Assembly (NCBI RefSeq): GCF_947461875.1
Contig: NC_091490.1
Coordinates: forward strand, 22,898,984 to 22,962,983
DNA from: Haliaeetus albicilla
Taxonomy: Eukaryota > Chordata > Aves > Accipitriformes > Accipitridae
Direction of reading: 5' to 3'
Length of the DNA: 64,000 nucleotides
Position 1 is the stretch's first letter, and each line of letters opens with the position of its first letter. The notes under the pieces are model-generated. The model did no database searches. It was not told the origin of the DNA and was given only the letters and a program-made list of their open reading frames with translations. The position numbers and the translations under genes are program-made. Positions 46,741-58,095 of the stretch are shown piece after piece.

Positions 46741-49700
46741 CTTTCCCACAGACGGAACATCCCATCGACATCTCATCCTCGGCAGAGCCTCTTTCCAAAA
46801 ATGCACTCCTCCGGCTCCTTCTCCCGCAAAGAATGTGCCACCTCTGAAAGATGCTGCTGGTCATCACCTTCCCCCTGCACCCTATTCACAGGACAACTGC
46901 ACTGGGGATCTGTGCTTTCCCACAGACGGACCATCTCATGGCTCTCGTTCTTGGCAGAGACTATTTTCGAAATGGTAAACCTCTGGCTCCTACTCTCGCA
47001 AGGAACGTGGCAGCAGAGAAAGATGTTGAAGGGCTTCATGTACCCCGTGCAGCCTATTCACAGGCACAACAGCCCTGGGGATCTGCACTTTCCCACAAAC
47101 GGACCATCTCATGGCACTCCTTCTCGTCAGAGCATCTTTCTGAAAAGGCAAATATCCGGCTCCTTCTCCTAGAAGGAATGTGACAGAGCTGAAAGATGTT
47201 GCAGAACTTCACCTCTTCTCGGCAGCCTCATCACTGGCACAACAGCCCTGGGGATCTGTGCTTACCCACAGGCAGAACATCTCATGGTCATCTCGTACTC
47301 GGCAGGGCCTCTTTCCAAAAATGCAGTCATCCGGCTCCTTCTCCCGCAAACAACGTGCCAGCTGTGAAAGATGTTGCTGGTCTTCACCTCTACTTGGCAC
47401 CCTATTCACCGGCACAACAGCCCTGGGGATCTGCACTTTCCCACAGACGGACCATCTCATGGCACTTGTTCAAGACGGAGCCTATTGTCGAAATGGTAAA
47501 CAACCGGCTCCTACTCTCGCAAAGAACGTGGAAGCAGTGAAAGATGTTGCAGGGCATCATGTACCCCGTGCAGCCTATTCACAGGCACAACAGCCCTGGG
47601 GATTTGTGCTTTCCCACAGATGGAACATCTCATGGCACTCCTTCTCGGCAGAGCATCTTTCTGCAAAGGCAAATGTCCGGCTCTTTCTCCTAGAAGGAAT
47701 GTGCCAGAGCTGAAAGATGTTGCAGAACTTCACCTCTTCTCAGCAGCCTCATCACTGGCACAACAGCCCTGGGGATCTGTGCTTACCCACAGGCAGAACA
47801 TCTCATGGTCATCTCGTACTCGGCAGGGCCTCTTTCCAAAAATGCAGTCATCCGGCTCCTTCTCCCGCAAAGAACGTGCCAGCTGTGAAAGATGTTGCTG
47901 GTCTTCACCTCTACTTGGCACCCTATTCACCGGCACAACAGCCCTGGGGATCTGCACTTTCCCAGAAATGGACCATCTCATGGCACTTGTTCAAGACGAA
48001 GCCTATTTTCAAAATAGTAAACGTCCGGCTCCTACTCTCGCAAAGAACGCGGCAGCAGTGAAAGATGTTGCAGGGCTTCATGTATCCCGTGCAGCCTATT
48101 CACAGGCACAACAGCACTGGGGATCTGTGCTTTCCCACAGACGGAACATCCCATCGACATCTCATCCTCGGCAGAGCCTCTTTCCAAAAATGCACTCCTC
48201 CGGCTCCTTCTCCCGCAAAGAATGTGCCACCTCTGAAAGATGTTGCTGGTCATCACCTTCCCCCTGCACCCTGTTCACAGGACAACTGCACTGGGGATCT
48301 GTGCTTTCCCACAGACGGACCATCTCATGGCTCTCGTTCTTGGCAGAGACTATTTTCGAAATGGTAAACCTCTGGCTCCTACTCTCGCAAGGAACGTGGC
48401 AGCAGAGAAAGATGTTGAAGGGCTTCATGTACCCCGTGCAGCCTATTCACAGGCACAACAGCCCTGGGGATCTGTGCTTTCCCACAGACGGACCATCTCA
48501 TGGCACTTGTTCAAGACGGAGCCTATTGTCGAAATGGTAAACAACCGGCTCCTACTCTCGCAAAGAACGTGGAAGCAGTGAAAGATGTTGCAGGGCATCA
48601 TGTACCCCGTGCAGCCTATTCACAGGCACAACAGGACTGGGGATCTGTGCTTTCCCACTTACGGAACATCCCATCGACATCTCATCCTCGGCAGGGCCTC
48701 TTTCCAAAAATGCAGTCATCCGGCTCCTTCTCCCGCAAAGAATGTGCCACCTTTGAAAGATGCTGCTGGTCATCACCTTCCCCCTGCACCCTATTCACAG
48801 GACAACTGCACTGGGGATCTGTGCTTTCCCACAGACGGACCATCTCATGGCTCTCGTTCTTGGCAGAGACTATTTTCGAAATGGTAAACCTCTGGCTCCT
48901 ACTCTCGCAAGGAACGTGGCAGCAGAGAAAGATGTTGCAGGGCTTCATGTACCCCGTGCAGCCTATTCACAGGCACAACAGCCCTGGGGATCTGCACTTT
49001 CCCACAAACGGACCATCTCATGGCACTCCTTCTCGGCAGAGCATCTTTCTGAAAAGGCAAATGTCCGGCTCCTTCTCCTAGAAGGAATGTGCCAGAGCTG
49101 AAAGATGTTGCAGAACTTCACCTCTTCTCGGCAGCCTCATCACTGGCACAACAGCCCTGGGGATCTGTGCTTACCCACAGGCAGAACATCTCATGGTCAT
49201 CTCGTACTCGGCAGGGCCTCTTTCCAAAAATGCAGTCATCCGGCTCCTTCTCCCGCAAAGAACGTGCCAGCTGTGAAAGATGTTGCTGGTCTTCACCTCT
49301 ACTTGGCACCCTATTCACCGGCACAACAGCCCTGGGGATCTGCACTTTCCCACAGACGGACCATCTCATGGCACTTGTTCAAGACGAAGCCTATTGTCGA
49401 AATGGTAAACAACCGGCTCCTACTCTCGCAAAGAACGTGGAAGCAGTGAAATATGTTGCAGGGCATCATGTACCCCGTGCAGCCTATTCACAGGCACAAC
49501 AGCACTGGGGATCTGTGCTTTCCCACAGATGGAACATCTCATGGCACTCCTTCTCGGCAGAGCATCTTTCTGAAAAGGCAAATGTCCGGCTCTTTCTCCT
49601 AGAAGGAATGTGCCAGAGCTGAAAGATGTTGCAGAACTTCACCTCCTCTCGGCAGCCTCATCACTGGCACAACAGCCCTGGGGATCTGTGCTTACCCACA

Positions 49701-51097
49701 GGCAGAACATCTCATGGTCATCTCGTACTCGGCAGGGCCTCTTTCCAAAAATGCAGTCATCCGGCTCCTTCTCCCGCAAAGAACGTGCCAGCTGTGAAAG
49801 ATGTTGCTGGTCTTCACCTCTACTTGGCACCCAATTCACCGGCACAACAGCCCTGGGGATCTGCACTTTCCCACAAACGGACCATCTCATGGCACTTGTT
49901 CAAGACGAAGCCTATTTTCAAAATAGTAAACGTCCGGCTCCTACTCTCGCAAAGAACGTGGCAGCAGTGAAAGATGTTGCAGGGCTTCATGTATCCCGTG
50001 CAGCCTATTCACAGGCACAACAGGACTGGGGATCTGTGCTTTCCCACTTACGGAACATCCCATCGACATCTCATCCTCGGCAGGGCCTCTTTCCAAAAAT
50101 GCAGTCATCCGGCTCCTCCTCCCGCAAAGAATGTGCCACCTTTGAAAGATGCTGCTGGTCATCACCTTCCCCCTGCACCCTATTCACAGGACAACTGCAC
50201 TGGGGATCTGTGCTTTCCCACAGACGGACCATCTCATGGCTCTCGTTCTTGGCAGAGACTATTTTCAAAATGGTAAACCTCTGGCTCCTACTCTCGCAAG
50301 GAACGTGGCAGCAGAGAAAGATGTTGAAGGGCATCATGTACCCCGTGCAGCCTATTCACCGGCACAACAGCCCTGGGGATCTGTGCTTTCCCACAGACGG
50401 ACCATCTCATGGCACTCCTTCTCGGCAGAGCATCTTTCTGCAAAAGCAAATGTCCGGCTCTTTCTCCTAGAAGGAATGTGACAGAGCTGAAAGATGTTGC
50501 AGAACTTCACCTCCTCTCGGCAGCCTCATCACTGGCACAACAGCCCTGGGGATCTGTGCTTACCCACAGGCAGAACATCTCATGGTCATCTCGTACTCGG
50601 CAGGGCCTCTTTCCAAAAATGCAGTCATCCGGCTCCTTCTCCTGCAAAGAATGTGCCAGCTCTGAAAGATGTTGCTGGTCATCACCTTCCCCCTGCACCC
50701 TATTCACAGGACAACTGCACTGGGGATCTGTGCTTTCCCACAAAAGGACCATCTCATGGCACTTGTTCAAGACGGAGCCTATTTTCAAAATAGTAAACGT
50801 CCGGCTCCTACTCTCGCAAAGAACGTGGCAGCAGTGAAAGATGTTGCAGGGCTTCATGTACCCCGTGCAGCCTATTCACAGGCACAGCAGCACTGGGGAT
50901 CTGTGCTTTCCCACAGACGGAACATCCCATCGACATCTCATCCTCGGCAGAGCCTCTTTCCAAAATTGCACTCCTCCGGCTCCTTCTCCCGCAAAGAATG
51001 TGCCACCTCTGAAAGATGTTGCTGGTCATCACCTTCCCCCTGCACCCTATTCACCGGACAACTGCACAGGGGATCTGTGCTTTCCCACAGACAGACC
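46741..51097 (+). repeat. Satellite array between the duplication blocks
   Basis: Mostly HOR-ordered monomers. CCCACTTACGG marks at 48656 and 50046 are 1390 bp (8 monomers) apart. The stretch 49610-50440 reappears 2778 bp later (16 monomers), including the rare CACCCAATTCACC near 49829 and 52606. It ends in the segment shared with 16176-16921. Confidence 0.88.
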
Positions 51098-51105
51098 ATC
51101 TCATG
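50360..51105 (+). repeat. Satellite segment shared with 16176-16921
   Basis: Partner of 16176-16921 at 34184 bp distance. At its right end (51095-51115) a class B front passes directly into a class D back, a hybrid monomer that marks a recombination junction. Confidence 0.85.
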
Positions 51106-53354
51106 GTCATCTCGTACTCGGCAGGGCCTCTTTCCAAAAATGCAGTCATCCGGCTCCTTCTCCCGCAAAGAACGTGCCAGCTGTGAAAGATGTTGCTGGT
51201 CTTCACCTCTACTTGGCACCCTATTCACCGGCACAACAGCCCTGGGGATCTGCACTTTCCCACAAACGGACCATCTCATGGCACTTGTTCAAGACGAAGC
51301 CTATTTTCAAAATAGTAAACGTCCGGCTCCTACTCTCGCAAAGAACGTGGCAGCAGTGAAAGATGTTGCAGGGCTTCATGTATCCCGTGCAGCCTATTCA
51401 CAGGCACAACAGCACTGGGGATCTGTGCTTTCCCACAGACGGAACATCCCATCGACATCTCATCCTCGGCAGAGCCTCTTTCCAAAAATGCGCTCCTCCG
51501 GCTCCTTCTCCCGCAAAGAATGTGCCACCTTTGAAAGATGCTGCTGGTCATCACCTTCCCCCTGCACCCTATTCACAGGACAACTGCACTGGGGATCTGT
51601 GCTTTCCCACAGACGGACCATCTCATGGCTCTCGTTCTTGGCAGAGACTATTTTCGAAATGGTAAACCTCTGGCTCCTACTCTCGCAAGGAACGTGGCAG
51701 CAGAGAAAGATGTTGAAGGGCTTCATGTACCCCGTGCAGCCTATTCACAGGCACAACAGCCCTGGGGATTTGTGCTTTCCCACAGACGGACCATCTCATG
51801 GCACTCCTTCTCGGCAGAGCATCTTTCTGCAAAGGCAAATGTCCGGCTCTTTCTCCTAGAAGGAATGTGCCAGAGCTGAAAGATGTTGCAGAACTTCACC
51901 TCCTCTCGGCAGCCTCATCACTGGCACAACAGCCCTGGGGATCTGTGCTTACCCACAGGCAGACTATCTCATGGTCATCTCGTACTCGGCAGGGCCTCTT
52001 TCCAAAAATGCAGTCATCCGGCTCCTTCTCCCGCAAAGAACGTGCCAGCTGTGAAAGATGTTGCTGGTCTTCACCTCTACTTGGCACCCTATTCACCGGC
52101 ACAACAGCCCTGGGGATCTGCACTTTCCCACAGACGGACCATCTCATGGCACTTGTTCAAGACGGAGCCTATTGTCGAAATGGTAAACAACCGGCTCCTA
52201 CTCTCGCAAAGAACGTGGAAGCAGTGAAAGATGTTGCAGGGCATCATGTACCCCGTGCAGCCTATTCACAGGCACAATAGCACTGGGGATCTGTGCTTTC
52301 CCACAGATGGAACATCTCATGGCACTCCTTCTCGGCAGAGCATCTTTCTGCAAAGGCAAATGTCCGGCTCTTTCTCCTAGAAGGAATGTGCCAGAGCTGA
52401 AAGATGTTGCAGAACTTCACCTCCTCTCGGCAGCCTCATCACTGGCACAACAGCCCTGGGGATCTGTGCTTACCCACAGGCAGAACATCTCATGGTCATC
52501 TCGTACTCGGCAGGGCCTCTTTCCAAAAATGCAGTCATCCGGCTCCTTCTCCCGCAAAGAACGTGCCAGCTGTGAAAGATGTTGCTGGTCTTCACCTCTA
52601 CTTGGCACCCAATTCACCGGCACAACAGCCCTGGGGATCTGCACTTTCCCACAAACGGACCATCTCATGGCACTTGTTCAAGACGAAGCCTATTTTCAAA
52701 ATAGTAAACGTCCGGCTCCTACTCTCGCAAAGAACGTGGCAGCAGTGAAAGATGTTGCAGGGCTTCATGTATCCCGTGCAGCCTATTCACAGGCACAACA
52801 GGACTGGGGATCTGTGCTTTCCCACTTACGGAACATCCCATCGACATCTCATCCTCGGCAGGGCCTCTTTCCAAAAATGCAGTCATCCGGCTCCTCCTCC
52901 CGCAAAGAATGTGCCACCTTTGAAAGATGCTGCTGGTCATCACCTTCCCCCTGCACCCTATTCACAGGACAACTGCACTGGGGATCTGTGCTTTCCCACA
53001 GACGGACCATCTCATGGCTCTCGTTCTTGGCAGAGACTATTTTCAAAATGGTAAACCTCTGGCTCCTACTCTCGCAAGGAACGTGGCAGCAGAGAAAGAT
53101 GTTGAAGGGCATCATGTACCCCGTGCAGCCTATTCACCGGCACAACAGCCCTGGGGATCTGTGCTTTCCCACAGACGGACCATCTCATGGCACTCCTTCT
53201 CGGCAGAGCATCTTTCTGAAAAGGCAAATGTCCGGCTCTTTCTCCTAGAAGGAATGTGACAGAGCTGAAAGATGTTGCAGAACTTCACCTCTTCTCGGCA
53301 GCCTCATCACTGGCACAACAGCCCTGGGGATCTGTGCTTACCCACAGGCAGACT
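51098..53354 (+). repeat. 2257-bp tandem duplication, copy 1
   Basis: Thirteen monomers repeated from 53355. Shared marks include CACAATAGCACTGG (near 52274 and 54531) and CCCACTTACGG (52823 and 55080). Confidence 0.85.
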
Positions 53355-55475
53355 ATCTCATGGTCATCTCGTACTCGGCAGGGCCTCTTTCCAAAAATGC
53401 AGTCATCCGGCTCCTTCTCCCGCAAAGAACGTGCCAGCTGTGAAAGATGTTGCTGGTCTTCACCTCTACTTGGCACCCTATTCACCGGCACAACAGCCCT
53501 GGGGATCTGCACTTTCCCACAAACGGACCATCTCATGGCACTTGTTCAAGACGAAGCCTATTTTCAAAATAGTAAACGTCCGGCTCCTACTCTCGCAAAG
53601 AACGTGGCAGCAGTGAAAGATGTTGCAGGGCATCATGTATCCCGTGCAGCCTATTCACAGGCACAACAGCACTGGGGATCTGTGCTTTCCCACAGACGGA
53701 ACATCCCATCGACATCTCATCCTCGGCAGAGCCTCTTTCCAAAAATGCGCTCCTCCGGCTCCTTCTCCCGCAAAGAATGTGCCACCTTTGAAAGATGCTG
53801 CTGGTCATCACCTTCCCCCTGCACCCTATTCACAGGACAACTGCACTGGGGATCTGTGCTTTCCCACAGACGGACCATCTCATGGCTCTCGTTCTTGGCA
53901 GAGACTATTTTCGAAATGGTAAACCTCTGGCTCCTACTCTCGCAAGGAACGTGGCAGCAGAGAAAGATGTTGAAGGGCTTCATGTACCCCGTGCAGCCTA
54001 TTCACAGGCACAACAGCCCTGGGGATTTGTGCTTTCCCACAGACGGACCATCTCATGGCACTCCTTCTCGGCAGAGCATCTTTCTGCAAAGGCAAATGTC
54101 CGGCTCTTTCTCCTAGAAGGAATGTGCCAGAGCTGAAAGATGTTGCAGAACTTCACCTCCTCTCGGCAGCCTCATCACTGGCACAACAGCCCTGGGGATC
54201 TGTGCTTACCCACAGGCAGACTATCTCATGGTCATCTCGTACTCGGCAGGGCCTCTTTCCAAAAATGCAGTCATCCGGCTCCTTCTCCCGCAAAGAACGT
54301 GCCAGCTGTGAAAGATGTTGCTGGTCTTCACCTCTACTTGGCACCCTATTCACCGGCACAACAGCCCTGGGGATCTGCACTTTCCCACAGACGGACCATC
54401 TCATGGCACTTGTTCAAGACGGAGCCTATTGTCGAAATGGTAAACAACCGGCTCCTACTCTCGCAAAGAACGTGGAAGCAGTGAAAGATGTTGCAGGGCA
54501 TCATGTACCCCGTGCAGCCTATTCACAGGCACAATAGCACTGGGGATCTGTGCTTTCCCACAGATGGAACATCTCATGGCACTCCTTCTCGGCAGAGCAT
54601 CTTTCTGCAAAGGCAAATGTCCGGCTCTTTCTCCTAGAAGGAATGTGCCAGAGCTGAAAGATGTTGCAGAACTTCACCTCCTCTCGGCAGCCTCATCACT
54701 GGCACAACAGCCCTGGGGATCTGTGCTTACCCACAGGCAGAACATCTCATGGTCATCTCGTACTCGGCAGGGCCTCTTTCCAAAAATGCAGTCATCCGGC
54801 TCCTTCTCCCGCAAAGAACGTGCCAGCTGTGAAAGATGTTGCTGGTCTTCACCTCTACTTGGCACCCTATTCACCGGCACAACAGCCCTGGGGATCTGCA
54901 CTTTCCCACAAACGGACCATCTCATGGCACTTGTTCAAGACGAAGCCTATTTTCAAAATAGTAAACGTCCGGCTCCTACTCTCGCAAAGAACGTGGCAGC
55001 AGTGAAAGATGTTGCAGGGCTTCATGTATCCCGTGCAGCCTATTCACAGGCACAACAGGACTGGGGATCTGTGCTTTCCCACTTACGGAACATCCCATCG
55101 ACATCTCATCCTCGGCAGGGCCTCTTTCCAAAAATGCAGTCATCCGGCTCCTCCTCCCGCAAAGAATGTGCCACCTTTGAAAGATGCTGCTGGTCATCAT
55201 CTTCCCCCTGCACCCTATTCACAGGACAACTGCACTGGGGATCTGTGCTTTCCCACAGACGGACCATCTCATGGCTCTCGTTCTTGGCAGAGACTATTTT
55301 CAAAATGGTAAACCTCTGGCTCCTACTCTCGCAAGGAACGTGGCAGCAGAGAAAGATGTTGAAGGGCATCATGTACCCCGTGCAGCCTATTCACCGGCAC
55401 AACAGCCCTGGGGATCTGTGCTTTCCCACAGACGGACCATCTCATGGCACTCCTTCTCGGCAGAGCATCTTTCTG
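53355..55475 (+). repeat. 2257-bp tandem duplication, copy 2
   Basis: Follows copy 1 until about 55475, with a few single-base differences, for example CATCATCTTCCCC near 55195 and CACCCTATTC against CACCCAATTC near 54867. Confidence 0.85.
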
Positions 55476-56277
55476 CAAAGGCAAATGTCCGGCTCTTTCT
55501 CCTAGAAGGAATGTGCCAGAGCTGAAAGATGTTGCAGAACTTCACCTCTTCTCGGCAGCCTCATCACTGGCACAACAGCCCTGGGGATCTGTGCTTACCC
55601 ACAGGCAGACTATCTCATGGTCATCTCGTACTCGGCAGGGCCTGTTTCCAATAATGCAGTCATCCGGCTCCTTCTCCCGCAAAGAACGTGCCAGCTGTGA
55701 AAGATGTTGCTGGTCTTCACCTCTACTTGGCACCCTATTCACCGGCACAACAGCCCTGGGGATCTGCACTTTCCCACAAACGGACCATCTCATATCACTT
55801 GTTCAAGACGAAGCCTATTTTCAAAATAGTAAACGTCCGGCTCCTACTCTCGCAAAGAACGTGGCAGCAGTGAAAGATGTTGCAGGGCTTCATGTATCCC
55901 GTGCAGCCTATTCACAGGCACAACAGCACTGGGGATCTGTGCTTTCCCACAGACGGAACATCCCATCGACATCTCATCCTCGGCAGAGCCTCTTTCCAAA
56001 AATGCAGTCATCCGTCTCCTTCTCCCGCAAAGAATGTGCCACCTTTGAAAGATGCTGCTGGTCATCACCTTCCCCCTGCACCCTATTCACAGGACAACTG
56101 CACTGGGGATCTGTGCTTTCCCACAGACGGACCATCTCATGGCTCTCGTTCTTGGCAGAGACTATTTTCGAAATGGTAAACCTCTGGCTCCTACTCTCGC
56201 AAGGAACGTGGCAGCAGAGAAAGATGTTGAAGGGCTTCATGTACCCCGTGCAGCCTATTCACAGGCACAACAGCCCT

Positions 56278-56450
56278 GGGGATTTGTGCTTTCCCACAGA
56301 CGGACCATCTCATGGCACTCCTTCTCGGCAGAGCATCTTTCTGCAAAGGCAAATGTCCGGCTCTTTCTCCTAGAAGGAATGTGCCAGAGCTGAAAGATGT
56401 TGCAGAACTTCACCTCCTCTCGGCAGCCTCATCACTGGCACAACAGCCCT
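56278..56450 (+). repeat. Satellite monomer class C, exemplar (173 bp)
   Basis: First unit of the regular 868-bp HOR, counted from GGGGAT. Diagnostic words are CATGGCACTCCTTCTCGG, GCATCTTTCTGCAAAGGC, CTCCTAGAAGGAATGTG and CAGCCTCATCACTGGCAC. This is the class interrupted by the ERV. Confidence 0.9.
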
Positions 56451-56625
56451 GGGGATCTGTGCTTACCCACAGGCAGACTATCTCATGGTCATCTCGTACT
56501 CGGCAGGGCCTCTTTCCAAAAATGCAGTCATCCGGCTCCTTCTCCCGCAAAGAACGTGCCAGCTGTGAAAGATGTTGCTGGTCTTCACCTCTACTTGGCA
56601 CCCTATTCACCGGCACAACAGCCCT
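56451..56625 (+). repeat. Satellite monomer class D, exemplar (175 bp)
   Basis: Diagnostic words are CTTACCCACAGGCAGA, GGTCATCTCGTACTCGG, AATGCAGTCATCCGG and CACCTCTACTTGGCACCC. It is closest to class A, with which it forms hybrids. Confidence 0.9.
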
Positions 56626-56798
56626 GGGGATCTGCACTTTCCCACAGACGGACCATCTCATGGCACTTGTTCAAGACGGAGCCTATTTTCGAAATGGTAA
56701 ACAACCGGCTCCTACTCTCGCAAAGAACGTGGCAGCAGTGAAAGATGTTGCAGGGCTTCATGTATCCCGTGCAGCCTATTCACAGGCACAACAGCACT
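56626..56798 (+). repeat. Satellite monomer class E, exemplar (173 bp)
   Basis: Diagnostic words are GATCTGCACTTTCCCACA, CACTTGTTCAAGACG, GCAAAGAACGTGGCAGCAG and GGGCTTCATGTATCCCG. Related to class B through the ATTTTC..AAAT..GTAAAC core. Confidence 0.9.
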
Positions 56799-56972
56799 GG
56801 GGATCTGTGCTTTCCCACAGACGGAACATCCCATCGACATCTCATCCTCGGCAGGGTCTCTTTCCAAAAATGCAGTCATCCGGCTCCTCCTCCCGCAAAG
56901 AATGTGCCACCTTTGAAAGATGCTGCTGGTCATCACCTTCCCCCTGCACCCTATTCACAGGACAACTGCACT
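56799..56972 (+). repeat. Satellite monomer class A, exemplar (174 bp)
   Basis: Diagnostic words are CGGAACATCCCATCGACA, TCTCATCCTCGGCAG, CATCACCTTCCCCCTGC and ATTCACAGGACAACTGC. In this HOR copy the middle carries the class D word GCAGTCATCC, evidence of conversion. Confidence 0.9.
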
Positions 56973-57145
56973 GGGGATCTGTGCTTTCCCACAGACGGAC
57001 CATCTCATGGCTCTCGTTCTTGGCAGAGACTATTTTCGAAATGGTAAACCTCTGGCTCCTACTCTCGCAAGGAACGTGGCAGCAGAGAAAGATGTTGCAG
57101 GGCTTCAAGTACCCCGTGCAGCCTATTCACCGGCACAACAGCCCT
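56973..57145 (+). repeat. Satellite monomer class B, exemplar (173 bp)
   Basis: Diagnostic words are CATGGCTCTCGTTCTTGG, ATTTTCGAAATGGTAAAC, CTCGCAAGGAACGTGGC and AGCAGAGAAAGATGTTG. It closes the C-D-E-A-B pentamer. Confidence 0.9.
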
Positions 57146-58095
57146 GGGGATCTGTGCTTTCCCACAGACGGACCATCTCATGGCACTCCTTCTCGGCAGA
57201 GCATCTTTCTGCAAAGGCAAATGTCCGGCTCTTTCTCCTAGAAGGAATGTGCCAGAGCTGAAAGATGTTGCAGAACTTCACCTCCTCTCGGCAGCCTCAT
57301 CACTGGCACAACAGCCCTGGGGACCTGTGCTTACCCACAGGCAGAACATCTCATGGTCATCTTGTACTCGGCAGGGCCTCTTTCCAAAAATGCAGTCATC
57401 CGGCTCCTTCTCCCGCAAAGAACGTGCCAGCTGTGAAAGATGTTGCTGGTCTTCACCTCTACTTGGCACCCTATTCACCGGCACAACAGCCCTGGGGATC
57501 TGCACTTTCCCACAAACGGACCATCTCATGGCACTTGTTCAAGACGAAGCCTATTTTCAAAATAGTAAACGTCCGGCTCCTACTCTCGCAAAGAACGTGG
57601 CAGCAGTGAAAGATGTTGCAGGGCTTCATGTACCCCGTGCAGCCTATTCACAGGCACAGCAGCACTGGGGATCTGTGCTTTCCCACAGACGGAACATCCC
57701 ATCGACATCTCATCCTCGGCAGGGCCTCTTTCCAAAAATGCAGTCATCCGGCTCCTTCTCCCGCAAAGAATGTGCCACCTTTGAAAGATGCTGCTGGTCA
57801 TCACCTTCCCCCTGCACCCTATTCACAGGACAACTGCACTGGGGATCTGTGCTTTCCCACAGACGGACCATCTCATGGCTCTCGTTCTTGGCAGAGACTA
57901 TTTTCGAAATGGTAAACCTCTGGCTCCTACTCTCGCAAGGAACGTGGCAGCAGAGAAAGATGTTGAAGGGCTTCATGTACCCCGTGCAGCCTATTCACAG
58001 GCACAACAGCCCTGGGGATCTGTGCTTTCCCACAGACGGACCATCTCATGGCACTCCTTCTCGGCAGAGCATCTTTCTGAAAAGGCAAATGTCCA

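Larger units (their letters stand above)
55492..58095 (+). repeat. 2604-bp tandem duplication, copy 1 (three 868-bp HOR units)
   Basis: Exactly three pentameric units. It is followed by 58096-60699, in which I found no difference in the portions compared. Shared rare marks are TTTCCAATAATGC, GGCCTGTTTCC, CCGTCTCCTTCTCC, GGCAGGGTCTC, GGCTTCAAGTACC and GGGGACCTGTGC. Confidence 0.92.

Noticed and set aside
50669..51859. A 396-codon open frame in the satellite as a protein gene
   Set aside because: It runs through several monomers whose length is not a fixed multiple of three, and equivalent frames exist in all phases and on both strands. No domain, splice pattern or codon bias was recognised.
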